A DNA stretch of 14,575 bases, from positions 1 through 14,575 of the forward strand of contig SLBH01000012.1 of assembly GCA_007126415.1 (NCBI GenBank). Direction: 5' to 3'. The notes under the pieces are model-generated. The model was not told the DNA's origin, did not search any database, and saw only the letters and a list, made by a program, of their open reading frames with translations. Of this stretch, positions 14,022-14,575 are shown piece by piece. Positions within the stretch are counted from its first letter, which is position 1. Every line of letters starts with the position of its first letter. The stretch is from Spirochaetales bacterium (GTDB lineage: Bacteria; Spirochaetota; Spirochaetia; DSM-27196; SLAA01). Both the position numbers and the translations under genes were made by a program.

Positions 14022-14575
14022 GCCGTGTGCACCCCCAGCGCGCCTCGGTACCGCAACCCGTAGCGCTCGGCGAACAGGCCGTACTCGTCCTCGCTCCTCG
14101 CTCCGCAACCGACCCCCTCGGTGACGTAGAAGCTTCCGGCGCCGCCTTTGCCGCTCGAGCGCATGAGCTGATTCTCGGTGAGAACCGCCACCAAACGCCG
14201 CGCGACGCCTTCTCGTGAGTCAATCACGCGAATCTCCGGCCCGAGTGCCTCGGTGAGCTCGCGCTCTATATGCAAGAAATGTGTACAGCCGAGCACAACG
14301 ACATCAACGCCGGCCGCCCGAAACTGCGCGGCCGCGTCCTCCACGATCGCGCGACGCTCGTCGCCGCGGCTCACAAAATAGCGGCGCTCTACGAACGAAA
14401 CGATATCGCCGCCGGCGACCCGCAGCACAAAGCAATCCGCCGCGAAGGCCATGATTAACTCGGCGAGATAGCGGTCTTCGACCGTGCGCGCGGTCGCGAG
14501 CACACCGATCCGCCGATTACGCGAGTACTCCGCGGCGGGCTTCACCGCCGGTACCACGCCCACTACCGGAAGCGC
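14018..14575 (-). CDS. murI: Glutamate racemase MurI (5' end cut off by window edge)
   Basis: MurI interconverts L- and D-glutamate and supplies D-Glu for peptidoglycan in the cytoplasm. The window holds the C-terminal 185 residues of an expected 260 or so. The frame is open to the right edge, beginning ALPVVGVVPAVKPA, a typical internal MurI segment. It continues with RIGVLATARTV and then VVLGCTHFLHIE, which carries the second catalytic cysteine (codon 14285-14287) with its partner histidine. The first catalytic cysteine, in the CNT motif, and the N-terminal domain are outside the window. The stop TGA overlaps the mutS2 ATG, so the two are probably translated as a coupled pair. A GTG at 14563 is an internal valine codon, not the true start. 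Confidence 0.95.
   Translation of the reverse strand, partial: ALPVVGVVPAVKPAAEYSRNRRIGVLATARTVEDRYLAELIMAFAADCFVLRVAGGDIVSFVERRYFVSRGDERRAIVEDAAAQFRAAGVDVVVLGCTHFLHIERELTEALGPEIRVIDSREGVARRLVAVLTENQLMRSSGKGGAGSFYVTEGVGCGARSEDEYGLFAERYGLRYRGALGVHTA

Noticed and set aside
14022..14108. A longer mutS2 start adding 29 residues
   Set aside because: The start would be a TTG deep inside murI, the extension is arginine-rich with no family likeness, and the ATG at 14021 has a typical stop-start overlap with murI.
14564..14575. Treating the GTG at 14563 as the murI start, giving a short 181-residue protein
   Set aside because: The frame stays open to the edge with matching MurI residues (ALPV), and the N-terminal catalytic cysteine domain would be missing.

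Overview
The window is a compact stretch of bacterial chromosome, roughly 60% GC by eye, with eleven genes all on the minus strand, so reading order runs from high to low coordinates. No gene-free stretch exceeds about 180 bases, and I see no rRNA, tRNA, CRISPR array, insertion sequence or phage gene. The best guess for the host is a high-GC spirochaete of the free-living Spirochaeta/Alkalispirochaeta/Salinispira kind. The V-type ATPase operon order E - DUF2764 - A - B - D - I - K is typical of spirochaetes, Chlamydiae and Bacteroidetes. From memory, Borrelia burgdorferi has murI, mutS2 and then the same seven ATPase genes in the same order. No database was consulted.

Layout in transcription order. 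(1) The right edge holds the C-terminal part of murI (glutamate racemase), overlapping by 4 bp the start of mutS2 (14021-11502). (2) A 180-bp gap with a short tandem repeat and a candidate promoter leads to a predicted lipoprotein (11321-10707). (3) A 135-bp gap with a second candidate promoter leads to the seven-gene V-ATPase operon (10571-3312). Its genes overlap or lie 2 to 18 bp apart, and it ends at a strong intrinsic terminator (3237-3281). (4) A separate unit follows: an exported TPR protein (3153-2242) and then, 34 bp on, uvrA (2207-1), which runs off the left edge after residue 735.

Functionally, the centre is a rotary ATPase. A and B form the catalytic head, D the central shaft, E the peripheral stalk, and I plus K the membrane ion channel and rotor ring. 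The DUF2764 protein sits where a subunit C would be expected. No gene for the usual F or G/H subunits is present. The K subunit has the Thr/Gln/Gln/Glu set that binds sodium in Enterococcus hirae NtpK, so sodium coupling is likely. The flanks are genome maintenance (mutS2, uvrA), peptidoglycan precursor supply (murI) and two envelope proteins of unknown function.

I did not find a clearly new biological system. The most informative points are the reduced V-ATPase subunit set with DUF2764, the predicted sodium site, and two in-frame tandem repeats: a 15-bp one at the atpI/atpK junction and a 12-bp one in mutS2.
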